A stretch of 64,000 nt of DNA from Gammaproteobacteria bacterium. Lineage in GTDB: Bacteria; Pseudomonadota; Gammaproteobacteria; Steroidobacterales; Steroidobacteraceae. Positions 1-8,852 of this stretch are shown piece after piece. The stretch spans positions 124,001 to 188,000 of the forward strand of contig JANYFY010000009.1 of the NCBI GenBank assembly GCA_025359565.1, written 5' to 3'. How positions within the stretch are numbered: the first letter of the stretch is position 1; each line of letters begins with the position of its first letter. The notes beneath the pieces are model-generated. The model made no database searches. It saw only the letters and a program-made list of their open reading frames with translations, and was not told the origin of the DNA. The translations under genes were made by a program, and so were the position numbers.

Positions 1-6
1 TAAGTT

Positions 7-1944
7 ATGAAAACAATATACATCAGCATTATGGCGATCGCGGTTGGAACGTCAAGTTGTAACGGTAAAGGTCCGCGTCCTATGCTGCATGAAAACACTA
101 GTATTGTAAGTGGGGGTGCCGCTAGCAACAAGGTGAAATTCAATCGACATATTCTCGTCGATCAATTTGGCTATAGACCCGGCGATCCCAAAGTGGCTGT
201 TATTCGCGATCCCCAAATTGGCTATGACGCCAATGATCATTTTGTGGCGGGTGCTCGCTACCAGGTACGACATGCCGAAGATGGGTCAGTGGTATTCGAA
301 GGTTTACCTAAGCCTTGGAATAAAGGCGTGATGGAGGCATCCTCCGGAGATCGTGGCTGGTGGTTTGATTTTTCGTCTGTTTCGGCACCCGGGAACTATT
401 TTATTTTTGATATAGTCAATAAAGCACGTTCCGCAACTTTTAAGATTGATCAAAAAGTATACAGTGATATCCTGGTGGCGGCGACGCGGATGTTTTACTA
501 CCAGCGTAGTAGTTTTGCTAAGCAATTACCATTCGCCGAGAGCTGTTGGCTGGATGCGCCGGCCTACTTAGGGCCTAATCAAGATACGGCCGCGCGGGAT
601 GTTACAGATATACGAAATATCAGCAAAGTAAAGGATTTGAGCGGTGGGTGGTTTGATGCCGGCGATACCAATAAATATGTGACAAACGCAGCTCCGGTAG
701 TGCATCAACTATTAACCGCTTTCGAGCAAAATGCGGCGGCTTTCGCCCTGAGTTCTAAAATTCCGGAATCAGGCAATGGGGTTCCGGACGTGCTTAACGA
801 GATTAAGTGGGAGATCGATTGGTTAAAAAAAACACAGTATTCCGACGGTAGCGCGCTGCTAAAAGTCGGGGCTATCGTATGGGCGAAGGCAAGTCCTCCC
901 AGTTTAGATAAATCGGAGCGATTTTATGTGCCGAGTTGTACGGCCTCTACGATTGCAATCGCGGGAATATTTGCACATGCATCTTATGTATATATAGGCA
1001 TACCGAATTTGTTAAGCGATGCCGCGGATTTAAAGTATCGTGCTACTAAAGCATGGAATAATTATACAGGCATTAAAACTAAACAAATTCATTGCGATAG
1101 CGGCGCAGTGCATGCAGGTCCTGCTGATCAAAACGCTGAAACCCAAGATTCAGAAGCCGTGGTTGCTGCTGTATATCTCTTCGCGCTAACCGGGGAGGTT
1201 ATTTACAATGACTATATAAAAGCGCATTACCGCATGCTTCGTCCTTACCGCGATATAGGCTGGTCACGCTATGATCCAGAGCAAGGTGAAGCCTTGTTGT
1301 TTTACACCAGGCTTTCGTTCGCCGATCCTGAGTTGAAGAGAGCTATAACTAACGATAAGCGTCGCGACATGCAGGTTAATAATAAAATATATGGTTTTGA
1401 CGAGAGCGATGACTTATACCGAAATTTTCTGCATGACTCGCAATATCACTGGGGAAGTAACCAAGTTCGTGCCAATTACGGTAATAGCAATATGGACGCG
1501 ACTGCCTATAGTAATTCAGTGGAGGATGCCCATGGTTATCAAATGCGTGCCCTTGATACCCTACATTATTTCCATGGCGTGAATCCTTTCGCCAAAGTGT
1601 ATTTAACTAATATGTATGAGTACGGCGCGACCTCGTCGGTAAACGAGATCTTTCACGCTTGGTACCGAGCAGATTCTAAACATTGGTATGGCGCCAAGTC
1701 GAAATGGAGTGACGCCATAACTTCGGAGTGCGGACCCGCACCCGGATATGTTCCCGGAGGTCCGGTGGCTAATGCGGTATGGGCAGGAATTTCAGCGTCT
1801 ATAGTGCCGCCGGCTGGTCAACCGCCACAAAAATCGTATCGCGACTGGAATCATGACGATTGGGAAAGGTCATGGATAATTAATGAACCAGGCATTTACT
1901 ATCAATCGGCCTATTTGAAGTTGCTGGCTAACTTTGCCCACTGA
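7..1944 (+). CDS. Glycoside hydrolase family 9 (endoglucanase-like), exported
   Basis: A 645-residue exported enzyme expected to cleave beta-1,4-glucan-like chains. The start is fixed by an in-frame TAA at 1-3. Residues 1-18 form a short hydrophobic leader ending TSSC, an imperfect lipobox, so it may be a lipoprotein. Residues ~45-145 look like the Ig-like domain that precedes many GH9 catalytic domains (starts ILVDQFGYRPGDPKVAV). The catalytic domain follows: GGWFDAGDTNKYV carries the paired aspartates D217 and D220, NGVPDVLNEIKWEIDWL is a family hallmark, and NEP near the C terminus supplies the candidate acid E627. It ends 3 bases from the tail of the glycosyltransferase operon on the other strand. 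In this context it may trim or release an exopolysaccharide, as GH8 BcsZ does for cellulose; that role is inference. Confidence 0.85.
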   Translation: MKTIYISIMAIAVGTSSCNGKGPRPMLHENTSIVSGGAASNKVKFNRHILVDQFGYRPGDPKVAVIRDPQIGYDANDHFVAGARYQVRHAEDGSVVFEGLPKPWNKGVMEASSGDRGWWFDFSSVSAPGNYFIFDIVNKARSATFKIDQKVYSDILVAATRMFYYQRSSFAKQLPFAESCWLDAPAYLGPNQDTAARDVTDIRNISKVKDLSGGWFDAGDTNKYVTNAAPVVHQLLTAFEQNAAAFALSSKIPESGNGVPDVLNEIKWEIDWLKKTQYSDGSALLKVGAIVWAKASPPSLDKSERFYVPSCTASTIAIAGIFAHASYVYIGIPNLLSDAADLKYRATKAWNNYTGIKTKQIHCDSGAVHAGPADQNAETQDSEAVVAAVYLFALTGEVIYNDYIKAHYRMLRPYRDIGWSRYDPEQGEALLFYTRLSFADPELKRAITNDKRRDMQVNNKIYGFDESDDLYRNFLHDSQYHWGSNQVRANYGNSNMDATAYSNSVEDAHGYQMRALDTLHYFHGVNPFAKVYLTNMYEYGATSSVNEIFHAWYRADSKHWYGAKSKWSDAITSECGPAPGYVPGGPVANAVWAGISASIVPPAGQPPQKSYRDWNHDDWERSWIINEPGIYYQSAYLKLLANFAH

Positions 1945-1947
1945 GGT

Positions 1948-3129
1948 TTAAGGCTCACGGTCGGTGCGTATCCATTCCTTGGTTTTTTTGCGACGCGCGA
2001 GTAGTAGAATTTTCCAGATCAGGAAAAAGGGTGCTCGTCCTAAGTCTGCAATGCCGCGAAGTCCAATGCCGCTGAGTTGCCAGCCTCGTATGACGTATAG
2101 CATCAGAAAAATACCGTTGATTAGTCCTAAGTATTGCCAGAGTTGAAATATGGAGCGCCATGCATTCGCAAATGCCGCAGCTAAGCTTAAGGCCGCTACA
2201 TTGAGGACCACGTAGGATAACGGCAGTACTAAAAGATCGAGCGCCAAATCTAAACATATTGCACTTGGAGTGGCACATGCTGTCTTCAGCAGAAGAACGG
2301 TTTTCGTGCGGATGAGATCGAATCGGCCGGACTCCCAACGTTGGCGCTGATTCCGAGCGACCTGTTCACCAGACACCATGTCGGCATCGGAATGGGCTTC
2401 GTCAGCATAGGCAACTCGCACACCGGCTAATCCGAGCGTGATACCGTATTCCAAGTCTTCTGTTAGGGAAAAAGCTCCGTAAGGAACTCGATGCAGTAGC
2501 TCGTGGGTGACGCACCAGCCATTGCCACGTATTCCGCAGGATAGTCGAAGGCGCTCGCGCGCTCGCGAACGCACAATATGAAAAGCGGCTTTAGCGATTG
2601 TTATTAAGCGAGTTCGCCATGAGTCGTTTGGATTAAGGACTCCGTAGTGGGCTTGCACCGCTTGCTCACCGCCCTCGAGTCTTGCAGCGAACGCTTCCAA
2701 TAGATTACTCGAAGCTTCCGCGTCAGCGTCGATAACTACTACGGCCTGCGCCCAACCAGCACGTTGACTTGCATTGAAAGCGAAATCTAACGCATATCCT
2801 TTGCCACGGTGCTCTAGATTTGAGCGTTCAAGTACTACAGCCCCCGCATCGCGTGCAATATCGGCGGTGGTGTCGGTGCAATTGTCGGCAACCACCAACA
2901 CTCGGAATTGGTCCGCCGGCCAATCTAAGCCGCGTAAATTGGTTACCGTACGCGCAATGACTGCCGCTTCGTTGTGTGCTGGCACGATGACATCAAAGCG
3001 TATTTTGCGCAACGACGCGGACGGTAGCGGTAATCTTGCCGACAACAGAGTACTCACGAATAGGTAAGTGCAGGCTAAACTTGCAGGTATGGCTAGTCCC
3101 AGGAGAAGAATATTCAATAAAAATATCAT
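1948..3129 (-). CDS. Processive-type family 2 glycosyltransferase, membrane bound
   Basis: About 393 residues. I chose the ATG at 3129 because the upstream gene stops at 3134; a longer frame to 3219 would overlap that gene by 86 bases and lacks family sequence. An N-terminal membrane segment (FLLNILLLGLAIPASLACTY) precedes a GT-A domain beginning VIVPAHNEAAV. The catalytic set is that of processive synthases: DAD at 134-136, ED at 224-225 and QRQRW at 261-265. At least two hydrophobic segments follow, then a basic tail. It probably polymerises or extends a beta-linked glycan from a nucleotide sugar at the inner membrane. It is the last gene of the epsE-epsF-epsG-GT-GT operon. The donor sugar cannot be read from sequence. 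Confidence 0.85.
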   Translation of the reverse strand: MIFLLNILLLGLAIPASLACTYLFVSTLLSARLPLPSASLRKIRFDVIVPAHNEAAVIARTVTNLRGLDWPADQFRVLVVADNCTDTTADIARDAGAVVLERSNLEHRGKGYALDFAFNASQRAGWAQAVVVIDADAEASSNLLEAFAARLEGGEQAVQAHYGVLNPNDSWRTRLITIAKAAFHIVRSRARERLRLSCGIRGNGWCVTHELLHRVPYGAFSLTEDLEYGITLGLAGVRVAYADEAHSDADMVSGEQVARNQRQRWESGRFDLIRTKTVLLLKTACATPSAICLDLALDLLVLPLSYVVLNVAALSLAAAFANAWRSIFQLWQYLGLINGIFLMLYVIRGWQLSGIGLRGIADLGRAPFFLIWKILLLARRKKTKEWIRTDREP

Positions 3130-3133
3130 CGAG

Positions 3134-4042
3134 TTATCCGTACTCCCGATATTGCCAATTTGTAAAAGCCGACAATTTTCCAAGGTTAGCGGAAACCTTG
3201 GTAAGCCAATGTGCCGCATGGTGGCGACCCCATGGCCAAGAAACTACCGTCATAACAGCGGCGGCGAATGCCTGTAGCGCAGCGCGCAAGAAAAATCTAG
3301 TGCGATCCCATGTCGATAATTTTCCGTAGCGTCCGTTCAATGTGTGGCGAGCGAAATCCTGGCCGCCACTAAGTGCTCGCCGCAACAGCCATCGCAGCGA
3401 CAAACGCAGTGCCTCCACGGGCTCGTGAACGATAGCTTCATCGCACCACACGATGCGTGCTCCCTGTTGTGTAAGACGCGACAGCATGTCGCCGTCTTCT
3501 CCTCCTGTGAGGCCGTAGGCAGGATCGAATGGGCCATCGAGGCGCTGTAGCCAAGATCTGTGCAGCAATGCATTGCCGAATCTAAGCCGATTCGGCGGAA
3601 CTATGCTGCCCGTGGGCAAGCGGGGGAAATCGTAAAATTCCCCGCGACGAATCCAAAGCGGCGCGTCAAGAGGTATCACGGGAATAACTGGCCCCAACAC
3701 GCCATGGGCGGAAAAGAGTTTTGCGGCGCTCACTAGTTGTTCCAACCAAAGTTCAGGCGCGCGTTCGTCGTCATCAATAAATGCTACCCATTCGTGCTGG
3801 GTTAGCTCTACCGTCCTATTGCGCGTGAGTGAGATATTCTTTTTGGGTTGAATGTCATAACGAATAGCAAAAGGTGCACCTAACGCTATTCTTTTTTGCA
3901 CAACCAAACGCGCGCTCGCATCGGCATCGTTGTCAACTATGATTACTTCGTCAGGGAGACATCTCTGACGAGTCAAATCGCAGAGTAAGAGGCTAAGGCG
4001 GTCGGGTCGACGATACGTGGCAATGCAAAGACTAATGCTCAT
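3134..4042 (-). CDS. Family 2 glycosyltransferase
   Basis: About 302 residues. The ATG at 4042 overlaps the stop of the upstream kinase gene as TAATG, a typical translational-coupling junction; the longer frame to 4195 has an implausible Cys-rich leader. The protein starts SISLCIATYRRPDRL, the standard GT-A nucleotide-binding start, and has a metal-binding IDDDE at 89-93. A C-terminal stretch with amphipathic and hydrophobic segments (near FFLRAALQAFAAAVMTVVSW) suggests peripheral membrane attachment. It probably adds one sugar of the exopolysaccharide repeat unit on the cytoplasmic face. Donor and acceptor are unknown. It sits between the EpsG-like kinase and the processive glycosyltransferase. 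Confidence 0.82.
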   Translation of the reverse strand: MSISLCIATYRRPDRLSLLLCDLTRQRCLPDEVIIVDNDADASARLVVQKRIALGAPFAIRYDIQPKKNISLTRNRTVELTQHEWVAFIDDDERAPELWLEQLVSAAKLFSAHGVLGPVIPVIPLDAPLWIRRGEFYDFPRLPTGSIVPPNRLRFGNALLHRSWLQRLDGPFDPAYGLTGGEDGDMLSRLTQQGARIVWCDEAIVHEPVEALRLSLRWLLRRALSGGQDFARHTLNGRYGKLSTWDRTRFFLRAALQAFAAAVMTVVSWPWGRHHAAHWLTKVSANLGKLSAFTNWQYREYG

Positions 4043-4965
4043 TAGAAATGATTGAGCACTGCACCAAGTATCTTCGACTGAGTAGTTGCAAGGCGTCTGA
4101 GCATATCTCGTGTCGATTTGAATGATGTATGTTGAGCCCGGCTGACTACAAGGACTCGCGCTGCCATGGTGGCTATAGCCAAACCGTCGGCACATTGAGA
4201 AATCGGGGGTGTATCTAGTACCACAAACTCAAAATTATTTCGCCAATCGAGTAATAGTCTCTCGAATCGACCGTCCGACAGAAGTTCTAAAGGATTGCTT
4301 GGGATCGGCCCCGCCGTCAGCAAATGCATTTGCATTAAGCCGACTACCGGATGGTATTGAGGTTTTTCATTGCGAGAAATGGCTTGCGATAATCCATAGT
4401 CGTTAGTGGCACCAAATAATAGGTGCTGTTGGGGTTTGCGTAAATCTGCATCGACCAGTAACGTACGCCGTCCCAATTGGGCAAATGAAATAGCTAGTTC
4501 TGCCGCTAATTGTGAGCGACCCTCGCCAGCGCAGGGGCTTAAGACCGCTACCATGTTGGCACCACGGCCTTCATTCAGCAGCAACAGCTCCGTACGCAGT
4601 GCACGCAGCGTCTCGCTACGAGGATTGTCTGGATCGTGCGCAAGAATTAATTTCGCGCCTGGATTTACCCGTTCGCCCTGTCGTAACACCATTCGACGGT
4701 CGGAAGAAAGCTTGAGTATCGCAGTTTCGATCGGGCTGGTGGAATTCTCATTGCCTCCGCCTATTCGATCTAATGCTTGTTCGACATCTTCGGCGGTCAC
4801 AAATCCCATATGTTGTGCCATTTCGCTAAACTTTAAATGACTGGTCTCCATGGCTGCGTAAATGGCGTCAATTGCCTGCGGAGATAAGTGATAGTGCGCA
4901 ATCAATACAGCACGCAAGTCGCTTTCACTATCGTCACTAACAGTAGGCGGGAATTGCGCGCTCAT
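4042..4965 (-). CDS. epsG: EpsG-type chain-length tyrosine kinase (BY-kinase)
   Basis: A 307-residue cytoplasmic ATPase of the bacterial tyrosine kinase family that works with a Wzz-like membrane partner to control polysaccharide assembly. Residues ~1-70 are a helical domain and the MinD/ParA-like kinase fold follows. Its Walker A is SPCAGEGRSQLA: the usual Lys is Arg150. From memory, EpsG-type members carry GEGRS, so this may be a subfamily trait rather than a loss. Walker A' is LLVDADLRKPQ and Walker B is FVVLDTPP. The protein ends at GAVLNHF, with no C-terminal tyrosine cluster of the kind found in Wzc. The start overlaps the stop of the EpsF gene as ATGA. EpsG rather than MinD or ParA is supported by the flanking EpsF and EpsE genes. 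Confidence 0.85.
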   Translation of the reverse strand: MSAQFPPTVSDDSESDLRAVLIAHYHLSPQAIDAIYAAMETSHLKFSEMAQHMGFVTAEDVEQALDRIGGGNENSTSPIETAILKLSSDRRMVLRQGERVNPGAKLILAHDPDNPRSETLRALRTELLLLNEGRGANMVAVLSPCAGEGRSQLAAELAISFAQLGRRTLLVDADLRKPQQHLLFGATNDYGLSQAISRNEKPQYHPVVGLMQMHLLTAGPIPSNPLELLSDGRFERLLLDWRNNFEFVVLDTPPISQCADGLAIATMAARVLVVSRAQHTSFKSTRDMLRRLATTQSKILGAVLNHF

Positions 4966-6410
4966 GCAGTACCCAGTGTGGGTCCGATCGCATTAAATTC
5001 GACTAAAACGGGTACCGCAAAATCGCGCTCGAAATCATCGCGGCAGCGAATTCGACGATTAATCAATAACTCGTACACCAAGGGACCGAGAAAACCGAAT
5101 AAAAGACCGGTACCCACGCCCATCATTAGAATTTTAAGAATATTGGGCTTGCTGGGTTTTTGGGGCGGCACGGCACGACTCACAATGTAAATATTAGTAG
5201 TATGCGCGCCTGAAGCGAACATTATTTGATCGTAGCCGTCTAAGGCACGTTTATAGACGGATTGCGCGGAGTCAAGTTCAAGAACGTACTTTGTGCCCTC
5301 GTCTTGAAGTCGGCTTATACTGAGGACTTTGCGCCGTTGTTCTTCTACGTCGGTCCGCAACTTACTTTCTAACTGGCGGGCGGCACTCAAGTCTGAGGAT
5401 GCACCATTTGAGAAACCATGCACCGCCGCGCTTAAATTTCGTTGAGTCGCGTCAATTTGACTCTGTAGTTCAAGCACCTTCGGATGTTTAAAGCCCAGAG
5501 TTGCTCGCATTTGAGCGAGTTGTCCTCGAAGCAGATTGAGTTGGGACTTCAGAGCTTGGAACTCAGGAGTACCCGCAGCACCGGTGCTCAAATCCTGGTT
5601 AGCCATTGCTCGCACTTCAGCGTTGCGTCGCGCACTTTGCACTTCTTGTAATCGAGTCTCAAGACTCGATAGTAGGTCCGCCTCAATATTATTATTCTTG
5701 GCCGCCGCGTCTGTAACTCCGGTTCGCTGCCTAAACGCCGTCACCTGATCTTGGGCGGTGTGCACCTTGTTTTTTAGTTCTCCGAGTTCTTGCGCGTATC
5801 GTTTAGCGCGTTCGCTCGCTGGGCCGTATACCCTTTGGCGTTCTTGATCTAAGTATATTTCGGCCACTGAGTTCGCGATTTTCGACGCTAAAATCGGGTC
5901 GGAGGCTGTGGCCGTAACATAGACTAACTGGCTACCGTATTGACCTTGCACGATTTCTAAATCTTTTACTAAAATATCTTTAGCCCAACTTGGCAGTGTA
6001 CTCGCTTCGCCGCGATGACCTGCCGTATAGTGTTTCATGGTAGTTAGTTCGAGTCGCTCAATAACGGGAATCAAGACCTCTGCACTCAGCATTAACTGAA
6101 CTTCGGTTTGGATGTTATTGCTCGCCTGCGGTGCGCCTGGTGCGGCACCCGCTAGAGGCTCATTAGTCTCGTTACTGAACATGAGCGTGGCAGTCGCTGT
6201 GTAGGTCTTGGACAATGATTTGGCAAACAACGCCGCAAGCAAAATTGTGGCACCGGCAATAATCAACGCATGTTTTCGGTAAGCCCATAGAATCGTAATA
6301 ATTTGGGCCATAGACGGACCAGCACTAGCGTGATCTTGAGGTAACTCCGCATCCGACATGATAGGTGCTGCCGCTACCGACAGAACTGGCAAATTTCTAC
6401 GAGATCTCAA
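4962..6410 (-). CDS. epsF: EpsF-type chain length determinant (Wzz/GNVR)
   Basis: A 482-residue inner-membrane polysaccharide co-polymerase. One membrane segment lies near residues 48-66 (ALIIAGATILLAALFAKSL) and a second near 425-445 (ILMMGVGTGLLFGFLGPLVY). Between them is a long periplasmic coiled coil, and the second segment is preceded by the proline-rich VPPQKPSKPN typical of Wzz proteins. It lacks its own kinase domain; the separate EpsG gene overlaps its end by 4 bases, and its own start overlaps the end of epsE by 4 bases. An alternative start at Met18 (MSDAELPQD) is possible. It likely sets chain length and couples polymerisation to export through EpsE. Confidence 0.88.
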   Translation of the reverse strand: MRSRRNLPVLSVAAAPIMSDAELPQDHASAGPSMAQIITILWAYRKHALIIAGATILLAALFAKSLSKTYTATATLMFSNETNEPLAGAAPGAPQASNNIQTEVQLMLSAEVLIPVIERLELTTMKHYTAGHRGEASTLPSWAKDILVKDLEIVQGQYGSQLVYVTATASDPILASKIANSVAEIYLDQERQRVYGPASERAKRYAQELGELKNKVHTAQDQVTAFRQRTGVTDAAAKNNNIEADLLSSLETRLQEVQSARRNAEVRAMANQDLSTGAAGTPEFQALKSQLNLLRGQLAQMRATLGFKHPKVLELQSQIDATQRNLSAAVHGFSNGASSDLSAARQLESKLRTDVEEQRRKVLSISRLQDEGTKYVLELDSAQSVYKRALDGYDQIMFASGAHTTNIYIVSRAVPPQKPSKPNILKILMMGVGTGLLFGFLGPLVYELLINRRIRCRDDFERDFAVPVLVEFNAIGPTLGTA

Positions 6411-7282
6411 AAAATACTCTCCTTTACCCTTATAACATCATCAGCCTGTACCGGATCATTTGGTTTCGCTTTAGACGTGACGTAGTTGCCATCTGCGGCG
6501 TGCCGCTTAATCTCAACCCGTCTTTGGCTGCCACGGATCGAAATCCCGCCGGCTCGTGCAATAGCTTGAATTACCGTCATTCCAGACTCAATACGAAATT
6601 TTCCCGGTTGATTGACTTCACCATAAATGTAGAACTGTTCGGCGCGCGGGACAAAAATTGAATCTCCACCCCTCAGACCTTGAGTGGGAAGTGCTTTCAT
6701 GCCGTCGGTTAGTTCTTTTATGTTGATGGGGTAGCGAACTTCCCGGCCTTGGGGATCTGCGCGCAACAAATAAACCGTCTCTGAACCGGTCTCCGTGACG
6801 CCGCCGGCTTGTGCCAAGAGATCGATTATCGAGGTATTCGATTCAATCGCGTAACGCCCCGGGGTTCCGACCTGACCCAGAACTGACACGCGTTGACTAC
6901 GGGACTGAGTGACCGTCAGCGTTACATGTGGGTCAACCAGAAAATTGCCACGCTTTAACGCCAACTCAATTCTGCCGGCAGCACTCGCTGGCGACAATCC
7001 AGCAATTTGTACGGGGCCCGCAAGTGGCACAGGAATAGACCCATCGTCCGATACATAGACGGTGGCGCTCATGTCGGGCTGCCCGTAAACCAATATCGCA
7101 ACGCTGTCGCCCGCACCCAGTTGCAGCAAAGGCCCCGGCACAGAGGCTTTAGGTACCTCTGGGTTGGAGTTTATGGCGCTGCTAAAATCAACCGGAAGCA
7201 TTAATAGGCAAATTACTGACAGCGGAATTCTTAGCCTACTCCAATCAATACGCACTATCTGCCTCCACGCAATTTTGAACAA
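6407..7282 (-). CDS. epsE: EpsE-type polysaccharide export protein (Wza-like)
   Basis: A 291-residue periplasmic/outer-membrane export protein. Translation probably starts at a TTG (7282-7280): a GGAG lies 9 bases upstream, and the first 37 residues make a signal peptide (basic start, then PLSVICLLMLPV). No lipobox Cys is visible, unlike E. coli Wza. A polysaccharide export domain follows (LGAGDSVAILVYGQPDMS to TLTVTQSRSQRVSVLG), then two SLBB-like repeats, each beginning G-PG-(Y/F)-IES (GTPGRYAIES and QPGKFRIES). First gene of the operon epsE-epsF-epsG-GT-GT, with each successive start overlapping or abutting the previous stop. It should form the outer-membrane exit channel for the exopolysaccharide. 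Confidence 0.87.
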   Translation of the reverse strand: MFKIAWRQIVRIDWSRLRIPLSVICLLMLPVDFSSAINSNPEVPKASVPGPLLQLGAGDSVAILVYGQPDMSATVYVSDDGSIPVPLAGPVQIAGLSPASAAGRIELALKRGNFLVDPHVTLTVTQSRSQRVSVLGQVGTPGRYAIESNTSIIDLLAQAGGVTETGSETVYLLRADPQGREVRYPINIKELTDGMKALPTQGLRGGDSIFVPRAEQFYIYGEVNQPGKFRIESGMTVIQAIARAGGISIRGSQRRVEIKRHAADGNYVTSKAKPNDPVQADDVIRVKESIF

Positions 7283-7415
7283 AGTCGCTCACTCCGAGCT
7301 TAAACCGCATCTTACTATTATACTATTTTAGGCGCGCTCCCAAATGAGGAATGTGTCAAGGAGCCGAACCAGTTATGACATTTACACCGCTAAAATGTAC
7401 TTTCTTGAGCACTAA
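7283..7415. promoter_or_regulatory. Divergent intergenic region between epsE operon and flippase gene
   Basis: This 133-base gap must hold the promoters of both divergent units. On the minus strand a perfect TATAAT lies at 7322-7317, about 35 bases before the epsE TTG; the hexamer 16-17 bases upstream is a poor -35 match, so an activator may be needed. The minus-strand element GGCTCCTTGAC (7365-7355) recurs upstream of the phosphopantetheinyl transferase gene at 20923-20933. No convincing plus-strand promoter was found. Confidence 0.45.
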
Positions 7416-8852
7416 TTGAAGCTTTTCGTGCAGTTGTCGCCTGCTTCGTGGCTTACTGCACGCGCAATCTTTGGGCAAGTTTTTGCCCTTGGGCTATTCG
7501 CGATTCAGGCACCATTACTCGGTCCACGAGCTTTTGGGCTCATTTCCATGGTGATGATATTTGTGGGGGCATGTGAATCGGTCTTAATCGAAGCCGCGGC
7601 GGAATCGCTCATATCGATTCGATCTATTGAGGATGAACACTACAGCACGATGACGAGTGTGAACGTCGGCATCGCGGTGTTATTCGGTATCGCGATTTTT
7701 GTTACTGCGCCGCTAATTGCGACTCTTTTCGGCGCTGCAAGCTTAGTGGCAATATTGCATTGGATGTCGATACTGCCCGCTGTCACGGCGTTTTCGGCAG
7801 CGCCGACGGCCGCTACTAAGCGAGACATGCAATTCAGACCTTTGGCCATTAGATCCATGGGCAGCGTGCTAGTGGGAGGAGGTGTGGGGTTGATTCTAAC
7901 CCTCGCGGGGGCGGGTGTCTGGGCCTTGGTCTGGCAGGCCCTTGTGACACGGCTGGTGGCTGCGTGGGTGCTTTGGTATGCAGTATCGTTGAAATTCCAA
8001 TTAGGATTCTCTAAGCGGCATTTTGACGATTTGCTGCGATTTGGGGTTCCGACCCTGTTGTCACGAGTAATGAACTGGGCAGGTGCGCAAGTTCCGCGAC
8101 TTATTCTGGGCATTTACTGGGGTCCCGTGCAGTTGGGGCTTTTCAGCCTTGCCAGTCGGTTAAGTGATATTTTAATGGAAATAGTGGTGGTACCACGTTA
8201 TGCCGTGGCACGTGTAGAATTGCGAAAATTTGCATTGATGCCAGCAAACTTCGATGCCGCTTTACGGCGAATATCGACTCGGATGAGTGTTTTTTGTTTT
8301 CCCGCTTGCATCGGCGGTGCTGTGGTTTTGCCGACTTTGTTCCACGTGTGGCTAAATCCTGGTTGGTATTTAGGGATTATCCCAGCCCAATTGATGCTGT
8401 TGATCTGCATGCCGTTGATAACTCACTACTGTGTGGGGGCTGCGCTACTGGCCTTGAATCATCAGTCCACCGAGGCGCTCGGATCCATCGCGCAAACAGT
8501 GGCCATTGTAATTATCGTATTTCTGTCGGCTCCTTTAAGTCTTAATGTTGCGTGTGCGGCGATTGCGTTGAGACCATTAGTATTGCTACCTGTACCGCTC
8601 GCACTATTAAAATTTCGCAGTGCAATACCAATCCGCACTCTCCTGAAGTCTCAGATCAGACCGCTAGTAGCGGCATTGCTGATGGGCACTTGTGTTTGGT
8701 TTTTGCGCGAATTTCTGTCGCATTTGGCAAATAAACTTATACTGTTAATGGTGCTGACCTGTACAGGCGCTCTCCTATACGGGCTATTAATTGTAGTATT
8801 GATGCCCGAATTTGCCTCAAGATACGGGTATCGCGCCACTAGCGAGAGTTGA
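7416..8852 (+). CDS. Wzx-like oligosaccharide flippase (MOP superfamily)
   Basis: A 478-residue polytopic membrane protein with about a dozen hydrophobic segments, matching polysaccharide flippases of the WzxC/MOP type that move undecaprenyl-linked repeat units across the inner membrane. The N-terminal part (LTARAIFGQVFALGLF, then LLGPRAFGLISMVMIFVG) follows the usual pattern of helix 1-2 separated by a G-P-x-x-F/Y-G turn. The start is a TTG at 7416; no ATG lies near and no strong ribosome binding site is seen, so the start is uncertain. It is divergent from epsE and its last 14 bases overlap, tail to tail, the end of the NRPS gene. An alternative role, exporting the NRPS product, cannot be excluded. 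Confidence 0.8.
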   Translation: MKLFVQLSPASWLTARAIFGQVFALGLFAIQAPLLGPRAFGLISMVMIFVGACESVLIEAAAESLISIRSIEDEHYSTMTSVNVGIAVLFGIAIFVTAPLIATLFGAASLVAILHWMSILPAVTAFSAAPTAATKRDMQFRPLAIRSMGSVLVGGGVGLILTLAGAGVWALVWQALVTRLVAAWVLWYAVSLKFQLGFSKRHFDDLLRFGVPTLLSRVMNWAGAQVPRLILGIYWGPVQLGLFSLASRLSDILMEIVVVPRYAVARVELRKFALMPANFDAALRRISTRMSVFCFPACIGGAVVLPTLFHVWLNPGWYLGIIPAQLMLLICMPLITHYCVGAALLALNHQSTEALGSIAQTVAIVIIVFLSAPLSLNVACAAIALRPLVLLPVPLALLKFRSAIPIRTLLKSQIRPLVAALLMGTCVWFLREFLSHLANKLILLMVLTCTGALLYGLLIVVLMPEFASRYGYRATSES

